DNA of 64,000 bases from Massilia aurea. Lineage in GTDB: Bacteria; Pseudomonadota; Gammaproteobacteria; Burkholderiales; Burkholderiaceae_D. Shown here one piece after another: positions 9,106 through 16,513 of this stretch (position 1 is its first letter; each line of letters starts with the position of its first letter). The DNA lies in assembly GCF_014200505.1 (NCBI RefSeq), contig NZ_JACHBX010000002.1, positions 186,001 to 250,000 on the forward strand, in the 5' to 3' direction. The position numbers and the translations under genes are program-made. The notes beneath the pieces are model-generated. The model was given only the letters and a program-made list of their open reading frames with translations. It had not been told where the DNA came from and ran no database searches.

Positions 9106-9459
9106 GAATGTCCTCGTGTTATCGATGATTCATGCTAGCAGCGGCGCCAGCGGGCGACTACCAGCTGCCAGGAAACGCATAACCTCATGATTTCATTGAA
9201 TTGTTGGTTGCTCACCCACCGCTGTTGCTCACACTTCTTTACAAACGGGGCACCCTGACGCTGCCAGGCGCGGGAAATGCGCGGTGCTTGCTTGCAAAAC
9301 TTTACAAAACGACGCGAGAAATTACAGGAGTGTGACGTCAGCGCCACATGAAGGCGGGTTTATCGACAGCGACGTGCGGTGTCGGCCTGCTTTACACCAT
9401 GGCCGCGTCGTATGCAGCAGGCATCTATAACTGACTGATTATTCAGTAATATCTGTCGT
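9106..9459. other. Intergenic regulatory region between sugar locus and SGNH gene
   Basis: Divergent intergenic DNA with no supported gene. It contains TTTACAAA at 9238-9245 and 9301-9308, the direct repeat GTTGCTCAC (9207-9215, 9224-9232), an inverted repeat GGTGT-N11-ACACC (9378-9398) and the imperfect dyad ACTGATTATTCAGT (9434-9447) just upstream of the sigma-54 promoter. These are candidate operators for the sugar operon and for the PEP-CTERM gene; none matches a site I can name with confidence. Confidence 0.4.
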
Positions 9460-9475
9460 CGGCATGCGACTTGCT
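9460..9475 (+). promoter_or_regulatory. Sigma-54 (-24/-12) promoter of SGNH/PEP-CTERM gene
   Basis: CGGCATGCGACTTGCT matches TGGCACG-N4-TTGCW with the invariant GG (9461-9462) and GC (9473-9474) exactly ten bases apart. Expected transcript start is about 9486, leaving a leader of about 30 bases to the ATG at 9516. PEP-CTERM genes in betaproteobacteria are known to be sigma-54 controlled. Confidence 0.7.
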
Positions 9476-9515
9476 TAATTTTGAACACCAACTAAAAAAC
9501 ACACTGGAGACTTTG

Positions 9516-10520
9516 ATGACCATTCCTTGCAGCCTGCGCCGTTCCGGCACGGCACTCTTCGCCGCAGTCGCACTGGGCGGCCTGGCCCTGCCCGCCTCCG
9601 CCACGACGATCCTCTTCGTCGGCAACAGCTTTACCTATGGCGATCCGGCCGGCGCCAAGCCGCCACTCGTGCAGAACTACCGTCCCGATACCGTGACCGA
9701 CCTGAACGGCCTGGGCATCGGTGGCGTACCGGCACTGTTCAAGGCCATGACGATGCAGGCCGGCCTGGATTACCAGGTCAGCCTGGAAACCGAGCCCGGC
9801 TCGGGCCTGGATTTTCACTACAACAACCGCTTCAACACGATCGTGAAGCCGTTCGACATGGTGCTGCTGCAAAGCTACAGCACGCTCGACGGCGCCAAGC
9901 CGGGCAACCCGGAAACGCTGATCCGCTATTCCGGCCTGCTGGCCAATGCGTTTCGCGAACAGAATCCGGATGTCGACGTGCGCCTGACGTCGACCTGGTC
10001 GCGCGCCGACCTGACGTACAAGAACGCCAATAGCCCGTGGTTTGGCAAGTCGATCTACGCAATGGCGCAGGACGTGCGCGCCGGCTACGACGCCGCCGAT
10101 TCGGCCTCAAGCATCATCAATGGCGTGATTCCCGTGGGTCAGGCCTGGAGCCAGGCCATCGCAGGCGGCCTGGCCGATGCCAACCCGTACGACGGCATTG
10201 GCGCTGGCCAGATCAATCTGTGGGCGCCGGACTCCTACCACGGCAGCAACTATGGCTACTACCTGGAAGCGCTGACCATCTTCGGCAACGTCACCGGCCT
10301 CGATCCACGCTCGCTGGGCGCGGGCGATTACGTCGCCCGCGACCTTGGCATCAATGTGGCGACAGCGTTGGCCCTGCAAGGCTTTGCCGCGGCGCAGCTG
10401 GACGCGGAAGAAGTGCCCGAGCCTGGCATGCTGGCCATGTTTGCGACCGTCGGTGGCTTGCTGGTTGCCGTGCGCCGTCGTCGTGGCAATGCCAAGGCAC
10501 GCTACGGCGCAGTCGCGTAG
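9516..10520 (+). CDS. SGNH/GDSL-like hydrolase with PEP-CTERM sorting signal
   Basis: 334-residue exported protein. Signal peptide about residues 1-29, then an SGNH-type block I (ILFVGNSFTYG), internal Gly/Asn positions, and a C-terminal block V-like APDSYHGS with Asp and His, consistent with an esterase or polysaccharide deacetylase. The C-terminus is VPEPG, a hydrophobic helix, then RRRR: the PEP-CTERM tripartite signal cut by an exosortase. Start 9516 was chosen over 9471 because CTGGAGA sits just before it and 9471 lies inside the -12 promoter element. Preceded by a sigma-54 promoter. The likely role is modification of exopolysaccharide or surface glycans at the envelope; substrate unknown. 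Confidence 0.8.
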   Translation: MTIPCSLRRSGTALFAAVALGGLALPASATTILFVGNSFTYGDPAGAKPPLVQNYRPDTVTDLNGLGIGGVPALFKAMTMQAGLDYQVSLETEPGSGLDFHYNNRFNTIVKPFDMVLLQSYSTLDGAKPGNPETLIRYSGLLANAFREQNPDVDVRLTSTWSRADLTYKNANSPWFGKSIYAMAQDVRAGYDAADSASSIINGVIPVGQAWSQAIAGGLADANPYDGIGAGQINLWAPDSYHGSNYGYYLEALTIFGNVTGLDPRSLGAGDYVARDLGINVATALALQGFAAAQLDAEEVPEPGMLAMFATVGGLLVAVRRRRGNAKARYGAVA

Positions 10521-10730
10521 CACCTGATTACGACACTGGCTGCCATGTCTGTACGAATTGCCATAACTTCTGGCCGATTTGCACGATGCGGCAGTCAGGC
10601 ATGTCAATACTGCAGGTTCTGCCAAATTTCCGTTTGGAAATTACTCACACTTTCTCACTTTTCTCATCAAATTTACCGATCTCCGGTCTGCCAGTAGATA
10701 CAAGAGTGGCAAGAAAGCGCGCGATCCGGA
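10521..10730. other. Intergenic, no feature seen
   Basis: About 200 bases downstream of the SGNH gene. I see no gene, no convincing terminator and no canonical promoter. A GG-N9-GC near-miss of a sigma-54 site at about 10707 was not accepted because the spacing is nine. Confidence 0.4.
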
Positions 10731-10762
10731 CGACGTTCAATAAGGAAAGATATTGAACGTCG
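10731..10762 (+). promoter_or_regulatory. 12-bp perfect inverted repeat with AGGA loop upstream of chemoreceptor
   Basis: CGACGTTCAATA (10731-10742) and TATTGAACGTCG (10751-10762) are perfect inverted copies around the 8-base spacer AGGAAAGA. As RNA this is a stable hairpin exposing AGGA, a ribosome-binding or CsrA/RsmA-type GGA loop. As DNA it is a strong dyad that could be an operator. The TTG at 10753 (alternative chemoreceptor start) lies inside the right arm. Confidence 0.6.
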
Positions 10763-10827
10763 CCAACAGTTTCTCTGAATCTATATTTTTCAGGTTAAAT
10801 GGTGAAAAATCACCCTACGAGACTCTG

Positions 10828-12267
10828 ATGCCGACCCAACCCAACCTGCTGCCTGTCTACCGCCATGCCGACCGCTTGCTCATCATCGTGCTGTGGGCGA
10901 TGCTGGGCTTTTCGCTGGCATTGACCGGCATGCATGACACCATGAAATGGTCGCTCTTCGTCGGCCTGCCGATCGTGGCCATCGCAAGCGGCGTCACGTT
11001 CCTGGCCAGCGGCACGCTCACGAGCCGGCTCGTCAATGCCGGCGCGCTGATGGCCATGTGCGCGCTGCACATTCATCAAGGTAACGGCCGGGAAGAACTG
11101 CACTTCGGGATCTTCGTCTCGCTGGCGATCCTGCTCTGCTACCGCGACTGGCGCGTGATCCTGTTCGCGGCAGGCCTGACCGCCGTGCACCACTTCAGCT
11201 TCAATTACCTGCAAGAGCTCGGCTACGGCGTCATTTGCCTGACCCGGCCAGGACTGGCGATCGTCTTCATCCACGCCGGCTACGTCATCGTTGAAACAAT
11301 GGTGCTGTGCTACATCGCGCTGGTACTGCAACGCGAAGCGCTGCGCTCGGCCGAACTGCGCGCCAGCGTGTCGATGCTGCAGGCCCAGCACGGGATCATC
11401 GACCTGCGCTCGCTGGCGCCGGTGACCAGCAGCAGCGGCCGCGCCCTGCGCGACGTGCTGCACACGCTGCAAACGGCAATTGGCCAGGTGCGCGACACGG
11501 TCGAGACCACCCGCGGCGCGGCCAGCGACATTGCCGAAGGCAGCGCGCTGCTGTTCGAACACTCGCGGGACCAGACCGAGGCCTTTGGCCGCGCCGCCGC
11601 CTCCATCGACGAACTGGGCGACATTATCCGCGCCAATGCCGGGCACGCCCGGCAAGCCAATGCGCTGGCGACGCAGGCGTCGGGGATTGCCGTCGTCGGC
11701 GGGCGCCAGGTCAGTGCGGTCGTCGAGCGCATGGGCCTGATCGACACGTCGTCGCGCCAGATCGCCGAGATCACCGCCGTCATCGACGGCATCGCGTTTC
11801 AGACCAATATCCTGGCCCTCAACGCTGCGGTGGAAGCCGCCCGTGCCGGCGAACAGGGACGCGGTTTCGCGGTCGTCGCTGCCGAAGTGCGGCAACTGGC
11901 CCAGCGCTCGGGCGCGGCCGCCCGCGAAATCAAGGGCCTGATCGAGGAATCGGTGCGCCAGGTCAGCGCCGGCAGCGCGCTGGCCCAGGAAGCCGGACGC
12001 ACGATGGACAACATCGTGCAAAGCGTGACCGACGTGACTGGCATGGTCGGCCGGATCAGCGCGGCTGGCGACGATCAGGCCGTGCGTGTGGAGGCGGTGG
12101 CCGACGCCATTGGCGCCATGGACAGGTCGTTGCAGCACAATACGCAAATGGTCAGCAAGACCGCCGCCGCGGCCGATTCGCTGCAGCAGCGGGCCCACGG
12201 TCTGGCGCAGATCGTGCGCATCTTCCGGCTCGACACGCCAGGCACGGCGCAGATGGGACTATCCTGA
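10828..12267 (+). CDS. Methyl-accepting chemotaxis protein with polytopic membrane sensor
   Basis: 479 residues from the ATG at 10828. Five or six hydrophobic segments fill residues 15-185 with no sizeable periplasmic loop, so the ligand is probably membrane-derived or sensed within the bilayer. There is no HAMP domain. The C-terminal half is a classical signalling hairpin with tip [32 protein letters not shown]. An alternative TTG at 10753 has a better SD (AAGGA) but lies in the inverted repeat just upstream and would add 25 polar residues; the choice is uncertain. Followed 21 bases later by a porin-like gene and a PstS-like binding protein on the same strand. Confidence 0.85.
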   Translation: MPTQPNLLPVYRHADRLLIIVLWAMLGFSLALTGMHDTMKWSLFVGLPIVAIASGVTFLASGTLTSRLVNAGALMAMCALHIHQGNGREELHFGIFVSLAILLCYRDWRVILFAAGLTAVHHFSFNYLQELGYGVICLTRPGLAIVFIHAGYVIVETMVLCYIALVLQREALRSAELRASVSMLQAQHGIIDLRSLAPVTSSSGRALRDVLHTLQTAIGQVRDTVETTRGAASDIAEGSALLFEHSRDQTEAFGRAAASIDELGDIIRANAGHARQANALATQASGIAVVGGRQVSAVVERMGLIDTSSRQIAEITAVIDGIAFQTNILALNAAVEAARAGEQGRGFAVVAAEVRQLAQRSGAAAREIKGLIEESVRQVSAGSALAQEAGRTMDNIVQSVTDVTGMVGRISAAGDDQAVRVEAVADAIGAMDRSLQHNTQMVSKTAAAADSLQQRAHGLAQIVRIFRLDTPGTAQMGLS

Positions 12268-12288
12268 GCGCAGTACAATGACGACGTC

Positions 12289-13542
12289 ATGCCATTCATA
12301 TTGACTACCCCGGCGGCGCGTGGCGTCGCCCCCGTCGCCCTGCTGCTGAGCCTGCTGGCCTGGCCGCAGGGCGATGCGCGCGCGCAGGCAACGTGGAAGG
12401 TGACCGGGTTCGGCACCGTCGCCGCCGTCCATGCCACGCAAGACTATGGCGACTACACGGTCAACCCCAACTCGCCTGGCCAGGCGGGCTACTCCAAAGC
12501 GTGGGCGTTCGACGTGGACAGCCGCGCCGGTGCGCAGCTCGATGTCCGGTTCGACAAGCGCTGGTCGGCAGTGGTTCAGGCGACGCAGGAAAAAAGCATC
12601 GAGAATTCGTACAAGACCTACCTTACCTGGGCCAATGTGAAGTTCCAGGCCACGCCGGAGCTGTCGCTGCGCGCCGGACGCATTGCGCTGCCGCTGTTCC
12701 TGGCCGCCGACTATCGCAAGGTCGGCTACGCCCTGCCCTGGATGCGCACCCCCGTCGAACTGTACAGCCTGATACCGATTTCCTACAGCGACGGCGTCGA
12801 CGCTTCGTACCGCTGGCATACCGGGCAGGTCAAGCACGAGACCACACTGTCGCTTGGCCATGCGGCCGCGCGCCTGAACAAGGACCTCACCGGCAAGGCC
12901 CGCAACATCGTCGGCCTCACCGAGAGCGCGACCGCTGGCGCATTGACCGTGCGCTTCACGGCGGCCCAGGCGCTGCTGGTGGTGCCGGGCGCGGAAGCGC
13001 TGTTCGACGGCTTGCGCGCCTTCGGCCCGCCGGGCGAGGCGCTGGCAGACCGCTACGACATCGCCAAGCGCCATGTGCGCGTGTTCAGCGCCGGCTTCAA
13101 CTACGATCCGGGCAACTGGTTCATCACCGGCGAGAGCGGGCGCATCAACACCGGCTCGCTCCTGGGCGACCAGACCGCCTCGTATCTGTCGGCAGGCCGG
13201 CGCTTCGGCAATGTGGCGCCCTATGTCACCTATGCGCGCCTGGTCGCCAACCTCGCCACGCAAACGGCCGGGCTGCCGCTGGACGGTTTGCCGCCCGAAG
13301 CGGCGGCAGTGGCGGGCTTCTTGAACAATGCATTGAATGACCAGCTGCGCCAGATCGGCGTGCAGGATACGGCCAGCGTCGGCGTGCGCTGGGACGTCGC
13401 GCCGAACATTGCCCTCAAGGGGCAGTTTGACCGCGTCAAGCCGCGTGGCGGCTCGATCGGCACCCTGATCAACGTTCAGCCGGGGTTCCGTTCCGGCCAG
13501 GCGTTCAACGTCATCAGCCTTGGCATGGACGTCGTTTTCTGA
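12289..13542 (+). CDS. Outer-membrane porin-like beta-barrel protein
   Basis: 417 residues with a signal peptide (cleavage after ARAQA, about residue 34), alternating beta-strand pattern throughout and a C-terminal Phe (GMDVVF) typical of BAM substrates. No closer family is recognised. Follows the chemoreceptor by 21 bases and is followed two bases later by a small PstS-like protein, so the two are probably co-translated. Porin plus small phosphate-binding-like protein pairs recur near signalling genes in this family, where they may supply ligand to the sensor; that role is inferred. Confidence 0.7.
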   Translation: MPFILTTPAARGVAPVALLLSLLAWPQGDARAQATWKVTGFGTVAAVHATQDYGDYTVNPNSPGQAGYSKAWAFDVDSRAGAQLDVRFDKRWSAVVQATQEKSIENSYKTYLTWANVKFQATPELSLRAGRIALPLFLAADYRKVGYALPWMRTPVELYSLIPISYSDGVDASYRWHTGQVKHETTLSLGHAAARLNKDLTGKARNIVGLTESATAGALTVRFTAAQALLVVPGAEALFDGLRAFGPPGEALADRYDIAKRHVRVFSAGFNYDPGNWFITGESGRINTGSLLGDQTASYLSAGRRFGNVAPYVTYARLVANLATQTAGLPLDGLPPEAAAVAGFLNNALNDQLRQIGVQDTASVGVRWDVAPNIALKGQFDRVKPRGGSIGTLINVQPGFRSGQAFNVISLGMDVVF

Positions 13543-13544
13543 CC

Positions 13545-13991
13545 ATGATGAACCGTTCGCTTTCCACACTGTTGCTGGCCCTGTGCCTGGGCCCTGCCCT
13601 TGCGCTGGCGCCCGGCGCTGCCCCGGCAGCGGAGCTGGCCGTGATCGTCTCGGCGCGCAGCAACATCAGTATGCTCAGTGCCGACCAGGTCGCCGAGATC
13701 TTCCTGTTCCAGACCAACCGCTTCCCGAATGGCAGCGAAGTGGTGCCCATCGACCAGGACCTTGGTTCGCCGCTGCGTGACGAGTTCTACAGCAAGGTCA
13801 CGCACCGCACCCCGGCGCTCGTGAAGGCGCACTGGGCCAGACTGATCTTCACTGGCCGCGGCCAGCCACCGGCCGAAGTCGATGGCAATGCCGCCATGCG
13901 CAGGATGATCGCCGAGAACCCGGGGATGATTGGCTATGTCGAGCGCACGGCGCTGGATCCCAGCGTGCGCGCGGTGCTGATCGTGCGCTGA
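13545..13991 (+). CDS. Small PstS-like periplasmic binding protein
   Basis: 148 residues: signal peptide to about residue 29, then a single-lobe PBP-like domain with the signature of phosphate-binding proteins (LAVIVSARSNISMLSADQVAEIFLF, GRGQPPAEV, NPGMIGYVERTAL). At about half the length of PstS it cannot form the two-lobed clamp alone, so it is probably a sensor accessory rather than a transporter component. The ATG (13545, with an adjacent ATG at 13548) comes two bases after the porin stop. The stop codon lies in a 12-bp inverted repeat. Confidence 0.7.
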   Translation: MMNRSLSTLLLALCLGPALALAPGAAPAAELAVIVSARSNISMLSADQVAEIFLFQTNRFPNGSEVVPIDQDLGSPLRDEFYSKVTHRTPALVKAHWARLIFTGRGQPPAEVDGNAAMRRMIAENPGMIGYVERTALDPSVRAVLIVR

Positions 13992-14016
13992 CAGGCGTTG
14001 CTGCCAGCGCACGATC
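13979..14016. terminator. Long inverted repeat at end of porin/PBP operon
   Basis: GATCGTGCGCTG (13979-13990) and CAGCGCACGATC (14005-14016) are perfect inverted copies around 14 bases. The left arm encodes the last three codons of the PBP-like gene and most of its stop. It lies between convergent genes and probably ends transcription from both sides, although a clean T-run is missing. Confidence 0.4.
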
Positions 14017-14024
14017 AGCTGTTT

Positions 14025-14261
14025 TCAGCGATTTTCGGGATCGGCACGCCGTTCCGGCGGGTCGCCCTCTTCGAAGCCGGCGACAAACACCAGCAGCACA
14101 TCATTCAGGATTTTTTCCTGGCCTGCTTCGAGCAGCGCATTGGCCACCCGCGACAATTCGACCGGATCGGCCTTGCCATAACTGCCATCGATTGCTCTGC
14201 GCGTTACCTTGCCAAGTTCAAACGCCAACTCGGCGACCGCAGTATTTTCCGTCGTTCTCAT
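14025..14261 (-). CDS. Hypothetical protein, 78 residues
   Basis: Short soluble alpha-helical protein (begins [19 protein letters not shown]; ends in a charged tail rich in Arg, Asp and Glu). No signal, membrane segment or known motif. Supported by a good SD (AGGGTGAT abutting the ATG) and by lying convergent to the PBP-like gene. I do not recognise the family. Confidence 0.55.
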   Translation of the reverse strand: MRTTENTAVAELAFELGKVTRRAIDGSYGKADPVELSRVANALLEAGQEKILNDVLLVFVAGFEEGDPPERRADPENR

Positions 14262-14377
14262 ATCACCCTTTTTTTAGCGAGCGCCCGCCCCATGGACATC
14301 GTCATCGGTGGCGGGCACGGTTCGGCACATGATACCGGCGAACGGCAGTGGGGGTGCGCCCCGGTGCCGCCTTGCCT

Positions 14378-15151
14378 TTAATCGAACTTGCTGAAATCCG
14401 GCTTGCGCTTCTCGAAGAACGCCGTGAAGGCTTCCTTCGCTTCGGCGCCGCCCAGCATCGCGCTGAACTGCTCGTTTTCAGCCGCGATGGTGTCCCGGAC
14501 GTGCGCGGTGCGCGCGCGGCGCATCAGCGCCTTGGTGCTGCGGATCGAGGCTGGGGGCAGCTTGACCAGTTTGGCCGCCTGCGCCTGCGCGAACGCGAGC
14601 AGTTCCGCTGCCGGCAGCACGCGCGCGACGATGCCCATCTCCAGCGCTTCCTGGGCCAGGAACGGCTCGCCCAGCATCAGCTTTTCAGCGGCGCGCGTGT
14701 AGCCGGCCGACTGCGCGACCAGCAGCGACGAGGCAAATTCAGGACACAGGCCCAGCTGCGAGAACGGCATCGAGAATTTGGCGTTGTCGGCCGCGTAGAC
14801 CAGGTCGCAATGCATCAGGAGCGTGGTGCCGATGCCGACGGCGGCGCCGGCCACGGCCGCGACCACCGGTTTGGTGCAGCCTTCCAGCGCCAGCATGAAC
14901 TGGAACACCGGACGCTCCGGCGTCATCGCGCCTTCGCCGGTATTGTTCAGGAAATCGTCGAGGTCGTTACCGGCGGTGAAGATTTCGGGCTGGCCGGTGA
15001 TCAGGATTGCGCGGACCGTTGTGTCCTGCTCGGCGGCGCGCAGGGCGTCGGCCATCGTCTGGTACATCGTGCCGGTGATCGCGTTCTTGCGTTCGAGGCG
15101 GTTGAAGGTGATCGTGAGGATGCCGTCGGCGGTGGTGGTGAGGATGGTCAT
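14378..15151 (-). CDS. Enoyl-CoA hydratase/isomerase family protein
   Basis: 257-residue crotonase-fold enzyme for hydration of enoyl-CoA in beta-oxidation. Visible: N-terminal GILTITFNRLERKNAI, CoA-binding/oxyanion segments FTAGNDLDDF and AAVAGAAVGIGTTLLMHCDLVYA, and the acid position in FSQLGLCPEFASS. Last gene of the minus-strand beta-oxidation unit that begins at 21504; it is separated from the thiolase by 141 bases filled by a paired REP element. Exact chain-length preference cannot be read. Confidence 0.88.
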   Translation of the reverse strand: MTILTTTADGILTITFNRLERKNAITGTMYQTMADALRAAEQDTTVRAILITGQPEIFTAGNDLDDFLNNTGEGAMTPERPVFQFMLALEGCTKPVVAAVAGAAVGIGTTLLMHCDLVYAADNAKFSMPFSQLGLCPEFASSLLVAQSAGYTRAAEKLMLGEPFLAQEALEMGIVARVLPAAELLAFAQAQAAKLVKLPPASIRSTKALMRRARTAHVRDTIAAENEQFSAMLGGAEAKEAFTAFFEKRKPDFSKFD

Positions 15152-15188
15152 GGTGAGTGTCTCCCGTTGATTCTTGGGCTAGTTGGAC

Positions 15189-15252
15189 GCGTGGGCGGGA
15201 AAACCGCCCACCCTACCGTTGACGTAGGGTGGGCGGGTCTCCCGCCCACGCG
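15189..15252. repeat. REP-like element, paired (REPIN-like)
   Basis: Two inverted copies of a palindromic element: 15189-15216 (GCGTGGGCGGG...CCACCCTAC) and 15224-15252 (GTAGGGTGGGCGGG...CCCACGCG). The same element occurs at 29089-29116, 50365-50393 and 50436-50463. The GTAG foot and hairpin body resemble REP sequences mobilised by RAYT transposases. It could also stabilise or end mRNA between thiolase and hydratase genes. Confidence 0.75.
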
Positions 15253-15292
15253 GTGATCGCTGGCGGTCGCACATCGCGCCGCCCTGCTCGTC

Positions 15293-16489
15293 TTAGACGC
15301 GTTCGATGATGCCCGCAGCGCCCATGCCGGCGCCGACGCACATCGTCACCATGCCGTACTTCAGGTTATTGCGACGCAGCGCGTGCACGACGGTCGCGGC
15401 GCGGATTGCACCGGTCGCGCCCAGCGGGTGACCCAGGGCGATCGCGCCGCCCAGCGGGTTGACCTTGCTGGTGTCCAGGCCCAGGTCGCGGATCACGGCC
15501 AGCGCCTGCGCGGCGAAGGCTTCGTTCAGTTCGATCCAGTCCAGCTGGTCCTGCGTGATGCCGGCGGCGGCCAGCGCTGCAGGAATCGCAAACTTCGGAC
15601 CGATGCCCATGATTTCCGGCGGCACGCCGCGCACGGCGAACGACGAGAACTTGGCCAGCGGCGTCAGGTTGTGCTCGCGCAGGATTTTTTCGCTGACGAC
15701 GATCAGGGCGCCGGCGCCATCCGACATCTGCGACGACGTGGCGGCGGTGACCGAACCCTTGGCGGCAAACACGGGCTTGAGTTTGCCCATGCTTTCCATG
15801 CTGGCGTCGGCGCGCGGGCCTTCGTCGGTGTCGACCGTGCGGGTCTTGACGTCGATCTGGCCGGTGGCCAGGTTCGGCGTGCGGGTGATGACCTCGACCG
15901 GCGTGATCTCGTCCTTGAAGTGGCCGGCCTGCTGCGCAGCGATCGCGCGGCGGTGCGATTCCAGGCCGAAGGCATCCTGGTCTTCGCGCGAGATCTTCCA
16001 CTGGTTCGCGACGTTCTCGGCCGTCAGGCCCATGCCGTAGGCCAGGCCCACGTTCTCGTCCTTGAACGTGTCCATATTGATCGACGGGTGGTGGCCCATC
16101 ATCGGCACCATCGACATCGATTCGACGCCGCCGGCGATCATCACATCGGCTTCGCCCACGCGGATGCGGTCAGCAGCCATCGCCAGTGCGGTAATGCCCG
16201 ACGCACAGTAACGGTTGACCGTCACGCCGCCCACCGTGTTCGGCAGGCCAGCCAGCACCACCGAGTTACGGGCGATGTTGAAGCCCTGCTCGGCTTCCGG
16301 GAACGAGCAGCCGATGATCGCATCGATGATCAACGCCGGGTCCAGGTTCGGCACGGCCGCCATGGCGCCGCGGATCGCGTGCACCAGGAGGTCGTCCGGG
16401 CGGGTCTTGTTGAACATGCCGCGCGGCGCCTTGCCAATCGGGGTGCGGGTCGCTGCGACGATGTATGCGTCTTGAAGTTGTTTGCTCAT
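15293..16489 (-). CDS. Acetyl-CoA C-acyltransferase (thiolase)
   Basis: 398-residue degradative thiolase, the last step of fatty-acid beta-oxidation (3-ketoacyl-CoA + CoA to acetyl-CoA + shortened acyl-CoA). Nucleophile Cys in VNRYCASG (about residue 92), the His of GGAIALGHPLGATG, and the acid/base Cys in CVGAGMG near the C-terminus are all present, and the length is standard. Third gene of the acyl-CoA dehydrogenase - FadB-like - thiolase series, 24 bases after the preceding gene. Confidence 0.93.
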   Translation of the reverse strand: MSKQLQDAYIVAATRTPIGKAPRGMFNKTRPDDLLVHAIRGAMAAVPNLDPALIIDAIIGCSFPEAEQGFNIARNSVVLAGLPNTVGGVTVNRYCASGITALAMAADRIRVGEADVMIAGGVESMSMVPMMGHHPSINMDTFKDENVGLAYGMGLTAENVANQWKISREDQDAFGLESHRRAIAAQQAGHFKDEITPVEVITRTPNLATGQIDVKTRTVDTDEGPRADASMESMGKLKPVFAAKGSVTAATSSQMSDGAGALIVVSEKILREHNLTPLAKFSSFAVRGVPPEIMGIGPKFAIPAALAAAGITQDQLDWIELNEAFAAQALAVIRDLGLDTSKVNPLGGAIALGHPLGATGAIRAATVVHALRRNNLKYGMVTMCVGAGMGAAGIIERV

Positions 16490-16513
16490 GTCAGTGTCCT
16501 GTTCTGTCGACGC

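Noticed and set aside
9135..9347. 70-codon minus-strand ORF in the regulatory region
   Set aside because: No ribosome site, odd composition (many Arg, Gln, Cys, Trp) and it overlaps candidate operators.
10705..10722. Sigma-54-like GTGGCAAGAAAGCGCGC
   Set aside because: GG and GC are nine, not ten, bases apart, and spacing is strict for sigma-54.
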